NCBI GenBank assembly: GCA_020137815.1
Contig: CM035350.1
Location: forward strand, 10,418,033-10,482,032
Source of the DNA: Hormiphora californensis
Taxonomy: Eukaryota > Ctenophora > Tentaculata > Cydippida > Pleurobrachiidae
Length of the DNA stretch: 64,000 bases
Reading direction: 5' to 3'
The notes below the pieces were generated by a model. The model was not told where the DNA came from. It did no database searches and worked only from the letters and a program-made list of their open reading frames with translations. Shown piece after piece: positions 33,618 through 47,570 of this stretch. Positions within the stretch are counted from its first letter, which is position 1; the number at the start of each line of letters is the position of its first letter. Made by a program: the position numbers and the translations under genes.

Positions 33618-34942
33618 TCAGTCTCCCTCATCTAACACCTCTTGTTTCAACACTACATTGTCCCCCACTACACTGTCCCCCACTACATCCCCCACTACTG
33701 CTGTACTATCTCCCACCTCACAACCCACTGCACTACCTCCTACATTGCACTCTTCAGAGTGCTGCCTCGCCCAGTGTTCGTTCTGACAGATTTTAGAGCA
33801 ATATTGCACCAACCTACACGCCCCACAACTAAACAGAGCAGATGCAGTACACACTGAACACCTGGGTCCCGTTATGTTGTTGTTGTTGTTATTGTTATTG
33901 TTGTTGTTATTTTTGTTGCTGCTGCAGTACATCTTGTGGACATTACGGAACTTGCTGAAGCACTCTGTGGAACAATACTGAACCCTGGAACACTGTTTGC
34001 AGGTGAACTGGGCCTCTTTTTCAAACACACCGAACACTTTTTACTGTTGTACTGCTGCTTGGGAGAGGGTGATGTTGTGTAGGCAGGAGGTAAAACAGGA
34101 ACATTGAACCCTAGATGATCGTAGCGCTTCCGTTTCAGTCTGTCGACACACGTGCTAGAGTGTTCTAGAGAACTGCTGAGTCTCTCATAGCACTCATCTG
34201 AACAGTACTGCACTTTGAAGCAGCCAATACACCGGAATTGCCCTTCTTTTTTCAAGCACACTGAACATAGTCTTATTTTTCGTATTTTAGAGGGAGTCAG
34301 TTTGATACGAGGGGGTCTACCCTCTACCGGTTGCGCAAGGAGAGAGGGTTGAGTAAGGAGAGAGGGTTGAGCGAGGGGAGAGGGTTGAGTAAGGGGAGAG
34401 GGTTGAGAAACTAGGACCGATGGTTGAGTAACTAGGAGAGAGGGTTGAGTAAGGAGAGAGGGTTGAGAATCATCCACTGATGTAGGTGTTGAAGGTGGGT
34501 TGGAAAACTTGTTACAGGTCGATGACAGTGTTTTTATTTCTGATTTTAGTGCCTGGATTTCTGAATTAAGTTCATAATTTTTACCCTTCAATTCTGATAC
34601 TTCACCATTCAATTCTGATACTTCATTCTTCATTTCTGATATTTCTGCGACTATAGTTCTCCCGAGTTCAACTATTAGACCCATCAGCCTGGAAACTTTC
34701 TCCTCCAGTTGATTGGTGGGTTTCTCAGTATCTCCGTTAGTAGGATGACCCTCCCTGACACGTGATGCCCATATACGGTATTGATCCTCCCTGGCACTGT
34801 TAGTATTGTTAGAATGATCCTCTCCATTGTGAGCAGTCAGTCTGGCACTGGTAGGAGCGGGGTTCAATCTGGCACTATTAGGAGCGGGATTCAATCTGGC
34901 ACTGGTAGGAGCGGGATTCAATCTGGCCCGTTTACCAGACAT
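33618..34942 (-). CDS. Three-MYND-finger protein with coiled coil; one frameshift
   Basis: Single-exon gene. N terminus has three to four ARLNPAPTS repeats; residues ~80-150 form a heptad-rich coiled coil (EISEMKNEVSELNGEVSEL...); ~155-215 is a run of LTQPSLL-type repeats. Three MYND zinc fingers follow: CSVCLKKEGQFRC..C..VQYCSDEC, CSVCLKKEAQFTCKQC..VQYCSTEC, and CSVCTASALFSCGAC..VQYCSKIC. MYND fingers bind proline-rich peptides, so a protein-interaction role is likely. The second finger is split by a -1 frameshift at a five-A run near 34021: six A's would restore CLKKEAQF, fully matching finger 1. An assembly homopolymer error is the simplest reading. An N run and acidic VVGD repeats follow. 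A related one-finger gene is at 50483-51049. Confidence 0.82.
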
Positions 34943-34959
34943 TCTACTAGAGAGTCAAA

Positions 34960-37900
34960 TCACATGTATTAACTAGAGAGTTAGAGGGGGGATGAGAATC
35001 TCACCATGAGATGGTGTGCATTCTACTAGAGAGTTAGAGAGAGGGGATGAGAATCTCATCATGAGATGGTGACACAGAGAGTTAGAGAGGGGATGAGAAT
35101 CTCATCATGAGATGGTGACACAGAGAGTTAGAGAGGGGATGAGAATCTCATTCTCTACTAGAGAGTTAGAGAGGGGATGAGAATCTCATTCTCTACTAGA
35201 GAGTTAGAGGGGGGATGAGAATCTCACCATGAGATGGTGTGCATTCTACTAGAGAGTTAGAGAGAGGGGATGAGAATCTCATCATGAGATGGTGACACAG
35301 AGAGTTAGAGAGGGGATGAGAATCTCATCATGAGATGGTGACACAGAGAGTTAGAGAGGGGATGAGAATCTCATTCTCTACTAGAGAGTTAGAGAGGGGA
35401 TGAGAATCTCATTCTCTACTAGAGAGTTAGAGAGGGGATGAGAATCTCATTCTCTACTAGAGAGTTAGAGAGGGGATGAGAATCTCATTCTCTACTAGAG
35501 AGTTAGAGAGGGGATGAGAATCTCATTCTCTACTAGAGAGTTAGAGAGGGGATGAGAATCTCATTCTCTACTAGAGAGTTAGAGAGGGGATGAGAATCTC
35601 ATTCTCTACTAGAGAGTTAGAGAGGGGATGAGAATCTCATTCTCTACTAGAGAGTTAGAGAGGGGATGAGAATCTCATTCTCTACTAGAGAGTTAGAGAG
35701 GGGATGAGAATCTCATTCTCTACTAGAGAGTTAGAGAGGGGATGAGAATCTCATTCTCTACTAGAGAGTTAGAGAGGGGATGAGAATCTCATTCTCTACT
35801 AGAGAGTTAGAGAGGGGATGAGAATCTCATTCTCTACTAGAGAGTTAGAGAGGGGATGAGAATCTCATTCTCTACTAGAGAGTTAGAGAGGGGATGAGAA
35901 TCTCATTCTCTACTAGAGAGTTAGAGAGGGGATGAGAATCTCATTCTCTACTAGAGAGTTAGAGAGGGGATGAGAATCTCATTCTCTACTAGAGAGTTAG
36001 AGAGGGGATGAGAATCTCATTCTCTACTAGAGAGTTAGAGAGGGGATGAGAATCTCATTCTCTACTAGAGAGTTAGAGAGGGGATGAGAATCTCATTCTC
36101 TACTAGAGAGTTAGAGAGGGGATGAGAATCTCATTCTCTACTAGAGAGTTAGAGAGGGGATGAGAATCTCATTCTCTACTAGAGAGTTAGAGAGGGGATG
36201 AGAATCTCATTCTCTACTAGAGAGTTAGAGAGGGGATGAGAATCTCATTCTCTACTAGAGAGTTAGAGAGGGGATGAGAATCTCATTCTCTACTAGAGAG
36301 TTAGAGAGGGGATGAGAATCTCATTCTCTACTAGAGAGTTAGAGAGGGGATGAGAATCTCATTCTCTACTAGAGAGTTAGAGAGGGGATGAGAATCTCAT
36401 TCTCTACTAGAGAGTTAGAGAGGGGATGAGAATCTCATTCTCTACTAGAGAGTTAGAGAGGGGATGAGAATCTCATTCTCTACTAGAGAGTTAGAGAGGG
36501 GATGAGAATCTCATTCTCTACTAGAGAGTTAGAGAGGGGATGAGAATCTCATTCTCTACTAGAGAGTTAGAGAGGGGATGAGAATCTCATTCTCTACTAG
36601 AGAGTTAGAGAGGGGATGAGAATCTCATTCTCTACTAGAGAGTTAGAGAGGGGATGAGAATCTCATTCTCTACTAGAGAGTTAGAGAGGGGATGAGAATC
36701 TCATTCTCTACTAGAGAGTTAGAGAGGGGATGAGAATCTCATTCTCTACTAGAGAGTTAGAGAGGGGATGAGAATCTCATTCTCTACTAGAGAGTTAGAG
36801 AGGGGATGAGAATCTCATTCTCTACTAGAGAGTTAGAGAGGGGATGAGAATCTCATTCTCTACTAGAGAGTTAGAGAGGGGATGAGAATCTCATTCTCTA
36901 CTAGAGAGTTAGAGAGGGGATGAGAATCTCATTCTCTACTAGAGAGTTAGAGAGGGGATGAGAATCTCATTCTCTACTAGAGAGTTAGAGAGGGGATGAG
37001 AATCTCATTCTCTACTAGAGAGTTAGAGAGGGGATGAGAATCTCATTCTCTACTAGAGAGTTAGAGAGGGGATGAGAATCTCATTCTCTACTAGAGAGTT
37101 AGAGAGGGGATGAGAATCTCATTCTCTACTAGAGAGTTAGAGAGGGGATGAGAATCTCATTCTCTACTAGAGAGTTAGAGAGGGGATGAGAATCTCATTC
37201 TCTACTAGAGAGTTAGAGAGGGGATGAGAATCTCATTCTCTACTAGAGAGTTAGAGAGGGGATGAGAATCTCATTCTCTACTAGAGAGTTAGAGAGGGGA
37301 TGAGAATCTCATTCTCTACTAGAGAGTTAGAGAGGGGATGAGAATCTCATTCTCTACTAGAGAGTTAGAGAGGGGATGAGAATCTCATTCTCTACTAGAG
37401 AGTTAGAGAGGGGATGAGAATCTCATTCTCTACTAGAGAGTTAGAGAGGGGATGAGAATCTCATTCTCTACTAGAGAGTTAGAGAGGGGATGAGAATCTC
37501 ATTCTCTACTAGAGAGTTAGAGAGGGGATGAGAATCTCATTCTCTACTAGAGAGTTAGAGAGGGGATGAGAATCTCATTCTCTACTAGAGAGTTAGAGAG
37601 GGGATGAGAATCTCATTCTCTACTAGAGAGTTAGAGAGGGGATGAGAATCTCATTCTCTACTAGAGAGTTAGAGAGGGGATGAGAATCTCATTCTCTACT
37701 AGAGAGTTAGAGAGGGGATGAGAATCTCATTCTCTACTAGAGAGTTAGAGAGGGGATGAGAATCTCATTCTCTACTAGAGAGTTAGAGAGGGGATGAGAA
37801 TCTCATTCTCTACTAGAGAGTTAGAGAGGGGATGAGAATCTCATTCTCTACTAGAGAGTTAGAGAGGGGATGAGAATCTCATTCTCTACTAGAGAGTTAG

Positions 37901-40530
37901 AGAGGGGATGAGAATCTCATTCTCTACTAGAGAGTTAGAGAGGGGATGAGAATCTCATTCTCTACTAGAGAGTTAGAGAGGGGATGAGAATCTCATTCTC
38001 TACTAGAGAGTTAGAGAGGGGATGAGAATCTCATTCTCTACTAGAGAGTTAGAGAGGGGATGAGAATCTCATTCTCTACTAGAGAGTTAGAGAGGGGATG
38101 AGAATCTCATTCTCTACTAGAGAGTTAGAGAGGGGATGAGAATCTCATTCTCTACTAGAGAGTTAGAGAGGGGATGAGAATCTCATTCTCTACTAGAGAG
38201 TTAGAGAGGGGATGAGAATCTCATTCTCTACTAGAGAGTTAGAGAGGGGATGAGAATCTCATTCTCTACTAGAGAGTTAGAGAGGGGATGAGAATCTCAT
38301 TCTCTACTAGAGAGTTAGAGAGGGGATGAGAATCTCATTCTCTACTAGAGAGTTAGAGAGGGGATGAGAATCTCATTCTCTACTAGAGAGTTAGAGAGGG
38401 GATGAGAATCTCATTCTCTACTAGAGAGTTAGAGAGGGGATGAGAATCTCATTCTCTACTAGAGAGTTAGAGAGGGGATGAGAATCTCATTCTCTACTAG
38501 AGAGTTAGAGAGGGGATGAGAATCTCATTCTCTACTAGAGAGTTAGAGAGGGGATGAGAATCTCATTCTCTACTAGAGAGTTAGAGAGGGGATGAGAATC
38601 TCATTCTCTACTAGAGAGTTAGAGAGGGGATGAGAATCTCATTCTCTACTAGAGAGTTAGAGAGGGGATGAGAATCTCATTCTCTACTAGAGAGTTAGAG
38701 AGGGGATGAGAATCTCATTCTCTACTAGAGAGTTAGAGAGGGGATGAGAATCTCATTCTCTACTAGAGAGTTAGAGAGGGGATGAGAATCTCATTCTCTA
38801 CTAGAGAGTTAGAGAGGGGATGAGAATCTCATTCTCTACTAGAGAGTTAGAGAGGGGATGAGAATCTCATTCTCTACTAGAGAGTTAGAGAGGGGATGAG
38901 AATCTCATTCTCTACTAGAGAGTTAGAGAGGGGATGAGAATCTCATTCTCTACTAGAGAGTTAGAGAGGGGATGAGAATCTCATTCTCTACTAGAGAGTT
39001 AGAGAGGGGATGAGAATCTCATTCTCTACTAGAGAGTTAGAGAGGGGATGAGAATCTCATTCTCTACTAGAGAGTTAGAGAGGGGATGAGAATCTCATTC
39101 TCTACTAGAGAGTTAGAGAGGGGATGAGAATCTCATTCTCTACTAGAGAGTTAGAGAGGGGATGAGAATCTCATTCTCTACTAGAGAGTTAGAGAGGGGA
39201 TGAGAATCTCATTCTCTACTAGAGAGTTAGAGAGGGGATGAGAATCTCATTCTCTACTAGAGAGTTAGAGAGGGGATGAGAATCTCATTCTCTACTAGAG
39301 AGTTAGAGAGGGGATGAGAATCTCATTCTCTACTAGAGAGTTAGAGAGGGGATGAGAATCTCATTCTCTACTAGAGAGTTAGAGAGGGGATGAGAATCTC
39401 ATTCTCTACTAGAGAGTTAGAGAGGGGATGAGAATCTCATTCTCTACTAGAGAGTTAGAGAGGGGATGAGAATCTCATTCTCTACTAGAGAGTTAGAGAG
39501 GGGATGAGAATCTCATTCTCTACTAGAGAGTTAGAGAGGGGATGAGAATCTCATTCTCTACTAGAGAGTTAGAGAGGGGATGAGAATCTCATTCTCTACT
39601 AGAGAGTTAGAGAGGGGATGAGAATCTCATTCTCTACTAGAGAGTTAGAGAGGGGATGAGAATCTCATTCTCTACTAGAGAGTTAGAGAGGGGATGAGAA
39701 TCTCATTCTCTACTAGAGAGTTAGAGAGGGGATGAGAATCTCATTCTCTACTAGAGAGTTAGAGAGGGGATGAGAATCTCATTCTCTACTAGAGAGTTAG
39801 AGAGGGGATGAGAATCTCATTCTCTACTAGAGAGTTAGAGAGGGGATGAGAATCTCATTCTCTACTAGAGAGTTAGAGAGGGGATGAGAATCTCATTCTC
39901 TACTAGAGAGTTAGAGAGGGGATGAGAATCTCATTCTCTACTAGAGAGTTAGAGAGGGGATGAGAATCTCATTCTCTACTAGAGAGTTAGAGAGGGGATG
40001 AGAATCTCATTCTCTACTAGAGAGTTAGAGAGGGGATGAGAATCTCATTCTCTACTAGAGAGTTAGAGAGGGGATGAGAATCTCATTCTCTACTAGAGAG
40101 TTAGAGAGGGGATGAGAATCTCATTCTCTACTAGAGAGTTAGAGAGGGGATGAGAATCTCATTCTCTACTAGAGAGTTAGAGAGGGGATGAGAATCTCAT
40201 TCTCTACTAGAGAGTTAGAGAGGGGATGAGAATCTCATTCTCTACTAGAGAGTTAGAGAGGGGATGAGAATCTCATTCTCTACTAGAGAGTTAGAGAGGG
40301 GATGAGAATCTCATTCTCTACTAGAGAGTTAGAGAGGGGATGAGAATCTCATTCTCTACTAGAGAGTTAGAGAGGGGATGAGAATCTCATTCTCTACTAG
40401 AGAGTTAGAGAGGGGATGAGAATCTCATTCTCTACTAGAGAGTTAGAGAGGGGATGAGAATCTCATTCTCTACTAGAGAGTTAGAGAGGGGATGAGAATC
40501 TCATTCTCTACTAGAGAGTTAGAGAGGGGA
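34960..40530. repeat. 38-bp satellite, clean block
   Basis: Unit GAGAGTTAGAGAGGGGATGA plus GAATCTCATTCTCTACTA in more than 130 almost invariant copies. The left edge (34960-35350) has longer variants with ATCATGAGATGGTGACACAG. The unit contains the dyad ATGAGAATCTCAT. The array starts right beside the MYND gene start, whose leader CTCTCTAGTAGAATG resembles the unit (CTCTCTAGTAGAGAATG). Confidence 0.95.
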
Positions 40531-42001
40531 GAGAACAGATGAAGGAGAGTTAGAGAGGGGAGAGAACTATTCCTACTAGAGAGTTAGAGGGAGAAATCTA
40601 TTCACTAGAGGTTAGGAGAGGGGATGAGAATCATTCTTACTAGAAGAGAAGGGGATGAGAATATCATCTACTAGAGAGTAGAGAGGGGAATAGAATCCAT
40701 TAAGAGAGTAGGAGGGGATGAATAATCTCCAGAAGTAGAGGGATGAAACTCAGTAAGAGTTAGAAGAGGATGAAACTCATTCTCTACAGAGAGTTAGAGA
40801 GGGGATGGAAGTCTAATAGAGAGGTTAGAAGAGGGAGAAAATAAGAGGTTAAGAGGGGAGGAAAAAATGAAGGGGACAAAAGGGAAAGGGGAGAAAAAAA
40901 GAGTTAGAGAGGGGTGAGAATCTCTTCTCCTAAAGTTGAGGGGATGGAAATTTTTTAAGAGATTTAAAAGGGGGAGAAACTTTCTTAAAGAGTTAGGGGG
41001 GTAATAAACTTCTCTCTACTAGAGATTAAAAAGGGATGAGTTCTTCTCCCATAGAGAGTTGAGAGGGGTGGAATCCATTTCCCAAAAAGGGGGGGGAAAA
41101 AACCCATTTTAAAGAGAGTTTAAGAGAGGGGATAAGATCTCATTCTCTACTAGAGAGTTAGAGAGGGGAATGAGAATCATCATTCTCTACTAGAGAGTTA
41201 GAGAGGGGATGAGAATCTTTCCCTACTAAGAGTTAGAGAGGGGATGAGAATCTCATTCTCTACTAGAGAGTTAGAGAGAGGGGATGAGAATCTCATTCTC
41301 TATAGAGAGTTGAGAGAGGGGGGATGGAAGGGGGAAATCTCATTCTCTACTAGAGAGTTAGAGAGGGGATGAGAAGGTCTCATTCTTACTAGAGAGTTAG
41401 AGAGAGGGGATGAGAATCTCTTCTCTACTAGAGAGTTAGAGAGGGGATGAGAATCTCATTCTCTACTAGAGAGTTTAGAGCAGGGGAGAGAATCTCATTC
41501 TTACTAGGAGAGTTAGAGAGGGGATGAGAACTCATTCTCTACTATAGAGTTAGAGAGGGGATGAGAATCATCTTCTCTACTAAGAGTTAGAGAGGGGTGA
41601 GAATCTCATTCTCTACTAGAGAGTCTAGAGAGGGGATGAGATCTCATTCTCTAACTAGAGGAGTTAGAGAGGGGATGAGAATCTCATTCCTACTAGAAGA
41701 GTTGAGAGGGGATGAGAATCTCATTCTCTACTAGAGAGTTAGAGAGGGGATGAGAATCTCATTCTCTACTAGAGAGTTAGAGAGAGGGGATGAGAATCTC
41801 ATTCTCTACTAGAGAGTTAGAGAGGGGAATGAGGAATCTCATTTCACAGAGAAGTAGAGAGGGTATGAGAATCTCGTATCGCTACTGAGAGTTAGAGGAG
41901 GGGGAGAGAATCTCATTCTCTACTAGAGAGTTAGAGAGGGATGAGAATCTCATTCTCTACTAGAGAGTTAGAGTGGACTTGAAATCTATTCTCTACTAGA
42001 G
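40531..42001. repeat. 38-bp satellite, indel-ridden block
   Basis: Same unit but with dense single-base deletions and insertions, worst at 40530-41100. The switch from perfect to garbled copies is abrupt, which suggests poor consensus. Confidence 0.8.
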
Positions 42002-42818
42002 TGAGACAGAATTGATTATATATCTCTTGATTTCGTGCTTACAAACACTCACTAATTGTAGGACCATTAGTATATTCTATGTATCGGATATGCACATTAT
42101 TCATCTGGTTCTGTTGCAGTTGGTGGAGGAGATTAGGAGAGAATGAGTTAGACTCGTTAGGCCTTACAACACGTGAGGCCTTGGGTGCTAGAAACATTAA
42201 TTTATTTTAGTCTTTATCTCGTTATCGGTAACTCGCTTTCACGCTTTGACGCATGGTGTGTCTTGTGAGAGAGAACGTGAGACACACTGGCTTGCGAGTC
42301 TCAGATTCTCGGGAATGAAGTGAGAATTAGGTCCGTTCTCCTGGACGGAGATTAAGAGGAGAACTAGCTTCTTCGGGGTCGAAGTGCGAGTTCTTGGGCT
42401 GATTATATCGGAGGTCTTTATTTAATCTTTGATGATACACAATTTATAATAGTATATTTCACATTTGATAGTTCACATTTGGTTAAATGCTGTTGTTTAC
42501 TAGTTGCATCTAAGCTCGGTGTTGCCTTGCTACAAAAGGGAACATCGTGCTGCAACACAAGTGTCATGGATCTGGATCACCGTCAAACCTAAGGACCCTA
42601 ATTTCATCCTGTCCGGGCTAGGACAGATTGGGCATTGGGACACGCATGGAGGGGTGGTGCCCGTAGAGACGTCGCACGTGGGCTGCAATGGCAGCCCACA
42701 CTGAGTGTTTTTACAGTCCCGCTCAGGCCACGTAAGGGAAGTTTAGGGGATGGAACTTCATCCCCTAGCTAGACAGGCTCGCACTAGCAATAGCAAAAGA
42801 CACTTTTCCTTCTCTACA
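42002..42818 (+). repeat. 5' LTR
   Basis: Differs from the 3' LTR mostly by one- or two-base indels (for example GGGTGCTAG against GGGCTAG), unlike normal mutation patterns. Confidence 0.85.
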
Positions 42819-42821
42819 AAA

Positions 42822-42839
42822 TGGTCCGACGAACCAGAT
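42822..42839 (+). other. Primer-binding site of the LTR element
   Basis: TGGTCCGACGAACCAG three bases after the 5' LTR. Its complement has the ...GGACCA 3' end and GGTTCG arm expected of a tRNA; the species was not determined. Confidence 0.65.
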
Positions 42840-44429
42840 AATTAACTAGTCAATTAAAATTTTATGACCAGATCCTTGTATACAGCATATTTTTGTGTAA
42901 CATTAGGCCGAAGTTGAAAGCTTGAAGTGCTTTTAGTTTTATTGACTGCCTTATTTTACTGCCTGATTGTAATACATTTGTTGGCATGGTTTTTAGAAGT
43001 TTTCTACTGCCAGGTTTGTGCAGTTCAAAACTCGTTACTATGTTTGAACCCCATTTGCTCCCATTTGCTTGAAGGTCTAGGTAAAGGTTAGGGAAAACCA
43101 GCCAGTTTTTCAGGAGACGGCGAACGGAGCAATATTGAGGTACTGCCTGTATGTGGTGATGATTTCCATTCGAGATAGTTTGGGCTACTGCAGCGTGGTT
43201 TTTCTTTTCCCACCCTGATAGTGTTCGTGCTGGAGTTATATGATAATCGATAGCCATGTGGTGTTGGAGTCTGGACTTGGCTACATGATAGTGGGGTTTT
43301 GGTCTAATTCTCGCCCGTTACCCATTTCTGGATCATACTGGTGAGATGCTCTCCAATGGTAAGTTACAGGGTGCAGTCAATCAAAATCAATCTAGTTAAG
43401 GTTTCAAAAAGGTGATACCAACTAGAGGTTCTCGATTTATTGATTTCGACAGGTTTGCCCCTTATGTAAAAACCCCCCTAAATTGTAACAGGTTTAAAAT
43501 ATTGTGTGTAACAGGTTGCATAGAGGTGAAGGATTCGCTATAAGATTAGCTGATTACTAGAGCAGGTCTTTTGGTGGGTTGATTTGGAGAATCAAGTGCC
43601 CTGGTTAGGTTGCACTCAAGTCTCAATATAATATTTATAATGGACCTGCTTGGTTAATAGATCCCTCTGCATACACCACTAGTATACACGCTAGTATCGA
43701 TTGCTTTTAATAGGTTTGAATAATGGCCTGTCTATTCTCAAGGAAGGTGGTAGCTATGAGGTAAGGCTCGGTCATTCTTTCGGTGTGAGTAATGGGTAAA
43801 CAGCGCCATTTATTTGGTCTCCAACACTTTCACGTATTTCTTTAAGCGGTCATTGGCCTCCATCTAAACATTTATGATATTTGTTAACAGGCCAGGACAA
43901 GGAGCATTAAATAGGAGACTTATACGCCCAAAATATATTAAGCCAGAAGGTCGGACTGGCTAGGTCTAGAGCGTATAAATAATTTCTATTGCTCCCGAAT
44001 GAGTCTCTATACATTTTATGATCCAATTGGTCTGACTATTTAGTTGCAGTTCGGGGCTAACTTCAGGTTCCGGAGGTTTGAACCTACGGGAGGTAGGATA
44101 GGGTTTCCTCGCCTCCTAACTAGCCCAATTACTACGATTATTGTAGCCGGCTGTTTTTTTTTTGCGAGCCCACTGCACGTAATACTAGAGTGCTCCCAGG
44201 AAGGTTTGGTGAGCTCCAGGTAGTCAGATCATTCATAAATGCAAAAGAGCTAATGAGCTCTGCCCTCTTAGCTCTTCGAAGAGTATTTTGAAAAGGCTCG
44301 ATCGCTTAGGCTGTGCCAGGGGGTTCTAGCATGTGTATGCATTGATTTCCTGTGAATTGGATCCCATTTAAAAATATAGGTAGGCATATTATAAGGAACA
44401 ATTCATCTACAATGAGCTCTTAGATGAGT

Positions 44430-45055
44430 TCATTGTTTTTCAGGTTTGAGAACCCCGGCATTGTTTTTCAGGTTTGAGAACCCCGGCAGTGTTCCCCTAT
44501 TTAGGTTTGAGAACCCCGGCAGTGTTCTTCAGGTTTTAGAACCCCGGCAGTATTCCCCTATTCAGGTTTTATAGTCCCGGCAGTGTTCCCCTATTTAGGT
44601 TTGAGAACCCCGGCAGTGTTTTTCAGGTTTGAGAACCCCGGCAGTGTTCCCCTATTTAGGTTTGAGAACCCCAGCAGTGTTCTTCAGGTTTTAGAACCCC
44701 GGCAGTATTCCCCTATTCAGGTTTTATAGTCCCGGCAGTGTTCCCCTATTTAGGTTTGAGAACCCCGGCAGTGTTTTCAGGTTTGAGAACCCCGGCAGTG
44801 TTCCCCTATTTAGGTTTGAGAACCCCAGCAGTGTTCTTCAGGTTTTAGAACCCCGGCAGTATTCCCCTATTCAGGTTTTATAGTCCCGGCAGTGTTCCCC
44901 TATTTAGGTTTGAGAACCCCGGCAGTGTTTTTCAGGTTTGAGACCCCCGGCAGTGTTCCCCTATTTAGGTTTGAGAACCCCGGCAGTGTTTTTCAGGTTT
45001 GAGAACCCCGGCAGTGTTCCCCTATTCAGGTTTTAGGAGCCCGGCAGTGTTCCTT
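44430..45055. repeat. Higher-order tandem array inside the LTR element
   Basis: ~30-bp units of AGGTTTGAGAACCCCGGCAG with TGTTCCCCTATTT or TGTTTTTC alternate and form longer repeats of about 155 bp. Confidence 0.88.
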
Positions 45056-45604
45056 TAATCAAATCATAATGATTGTATACATATCAGGTCTAGTTTTACG
45101 TAGCTAGGTCTAAATGCAAGCAAGTTCATAATCTGATCACGTGCGTTGAACTATGTCACATGTCAGTTGGAGGGTGGCTGCAGAGTAGGCATAGTTTATT
45201 TATCATTACATAGCTCATGAATCTGTTCCGTATTCCCTACTACGTAGTAGCAGGTCATAGAGCATAGTAACAGATGGTACTGACATTAAAAATTCTTCTG
45301 AAATTGGTTAACCAATGTGAGGCCTTGCACTGTAGGGGTAGTTGGATTTTTGCGGTCTGGTTTGTGAGTTTTGTACCTCTCATTTCCCGGACGTACAAAC
45401 GCAAAGATCTTAACAACTACATGTCGAGTCTTTAGCTGTCTGACCCCGTTGATTGGGGTATGGCCCCTCTAGACAGGTCTGTACTAGACTCTTACGTACC
45501 ATCTGCAAAACATGCACTGCATGTATAACTTATTGGATATTATATATACACAATCGGAGTACAGAGCCGGTCGTACTCGCATGAATTTTGCGGTCAAAAG
45601 GTCG

Positions 45605-45775
45605 GCGGGGGGGGGGGGGGGGGGCATGGGATGGTCCAAGGTACCCACGTTAAATAAATGGACGGAAACGGAGGTGGGGGGGGGGCATGGGATGGTCCAA
45701 GGTACCCACGTTAAATAAATGGACGGAAACGGAGGGGGGGGCAGGGATTGTCCGAGGTACCCATGGTAAACAAAC
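45605..45775. repeat. Three ~70-bp G-rich units inside the LTR element
   Basis: GGGATGGTCCAAGGTACCCA plus CGTTAAATAAATGGACGGAA, joined by G runs. Confidence 0.8.
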
Positions 45776-47570
45776 GGACAGAAACGGATATCTGGAGGCC
45801 GGATAAGGTATTTTATAAACGCACGTGCTCCTACATGGAGGATATTTTTAGACCTACTTGCTTGTATTTTAGACAATATATCTTAGACGCCAGGTTATTT
45901 CTAGAGGATTATTCTAGAGGTTATAAAGTTTGTTGATTAGGAGGTATCAACTAGAGAGGAGGTTGTTTATGTGAAGGTTATCATGGAAGGTTACTTCGGT
46001 GGTTGTTAACAAGGCGGTCGTTAACAAGGCAGTTTCTCCGTTAGAAGCAATGTCGAAAGACAATGCCGATCAGGGCAATTAATAGGAGGTGGTTATCAAT
46101 TGAATGTTATTAGTTAGAATTCATTAATTGGAGGTAACTATCCGATGGTAACTACTTTAACTTATGAAATGCTAATTAAAGGTATTAAGTTTAGTTGCTA
46201 ATTGGAGATTATTATTGAAGGTTCCAATTAAAAGGTTTATTTTTTGGGGAGGGGTGGGTAGCAGGTGCTCGCTGCTCACTGACAACCCTTCATAATGACA
46301 TAACAAGGTATAGTAGAACCTTGGATAATTTTTGGTGACACTTTCTGCCCTCGAGATTGAATTAGTGTATAGTTCCACTATAAGGTACCACCGCCCATAT
46401 CAAAAAGGTATTGTCATACATAGCCATGAGGTGCAGTATTTAGGCCCTTTGCACAGGTCTATCCATCGGTATAGTTAGTACAACTACAACTGGAAGAGGA
46501 ATTAACGGAACGTTAATCAAGACGTGCGTGAGTGTGACTTACTGTGTGGGTGTGATAGTGTATTGAATGTTGGTGACGCTTTAGTTTGAGCGTTGCTATG
46601 TTCTAACCCTCCCTTTACATTTCGGGGCGCCCGAAACACAGTCTAACCAGGCAATTTGACTGAGGAATTGTTTTTGGGATGAAATTTATGTTTTTTAAAT
46701 ATATTTAGGACGGTTTATGTATTTTAGAAATATTTGAAGCGGTCTAATTGTAAAGCGTATTAGAATATTATCGTGTATTAGATCGGGAATGATTGCGTGC
46801 TAGGGACTACCTCCCTTTAATAAGGTTATGAGGTATCACGACTACATCAGCTTCACCACTATTCCTGGATACTGGAGGCGTGAATCTTCAGAACACTCGA
46901 TCATCACATTGCAACTTTGCGGTTAAGCAAAGAACTGGCTACATCTTTTGATTAAACGGACCCTATAATTATGTGTCGGGATAATACACAAATGGTCCAG
47001 AATAAGACCGGGAATTCTCTCAGGGTTATCAAAACTCTGATCAACCGTTCCCTTTATTTGCTTTACTTTGGATCTACTGAGGATCTGGATAGTGCTAACC
47101 AATTGCTTCTATTTTTGGATAACGCAAGTTTGAAGGTGGCAGTCATCAAGGAAGTGGAATGAACTGCTACTGAAGCAGATTAGAGAATTATACTGTTCCA
47201 GTTATGAGGATTACAAAAGGTCCCCACTACAGGAAGGACACATTTCTACGATTTATTATACAGCCGGTGCACTCAGAGGTGGAGGTTACCACTAGATGAT
47301 CGTGTTCAGCTGATAACCCTCCAATGGATAACAGTCCCTTATGGACTGGTGGATGCTTGATCCCATATGGATCACAAAACGTCAAAACGATAACTGAATG
47401 GCAGAGCCCTGGTAATCCTTTAACGAGTCGTGTCAGCTAAATGCCCTTTTAATAAAGACATTTTGTGTTTGGTATTTTAATGATAAAATGTTGATATGTT
47501 TCAAGGGTCTGAGACAGAGAGTTTTTGCTGATAGTGTCAGCATACGTTTTATTGTCAGGAGGGGTGGAAA

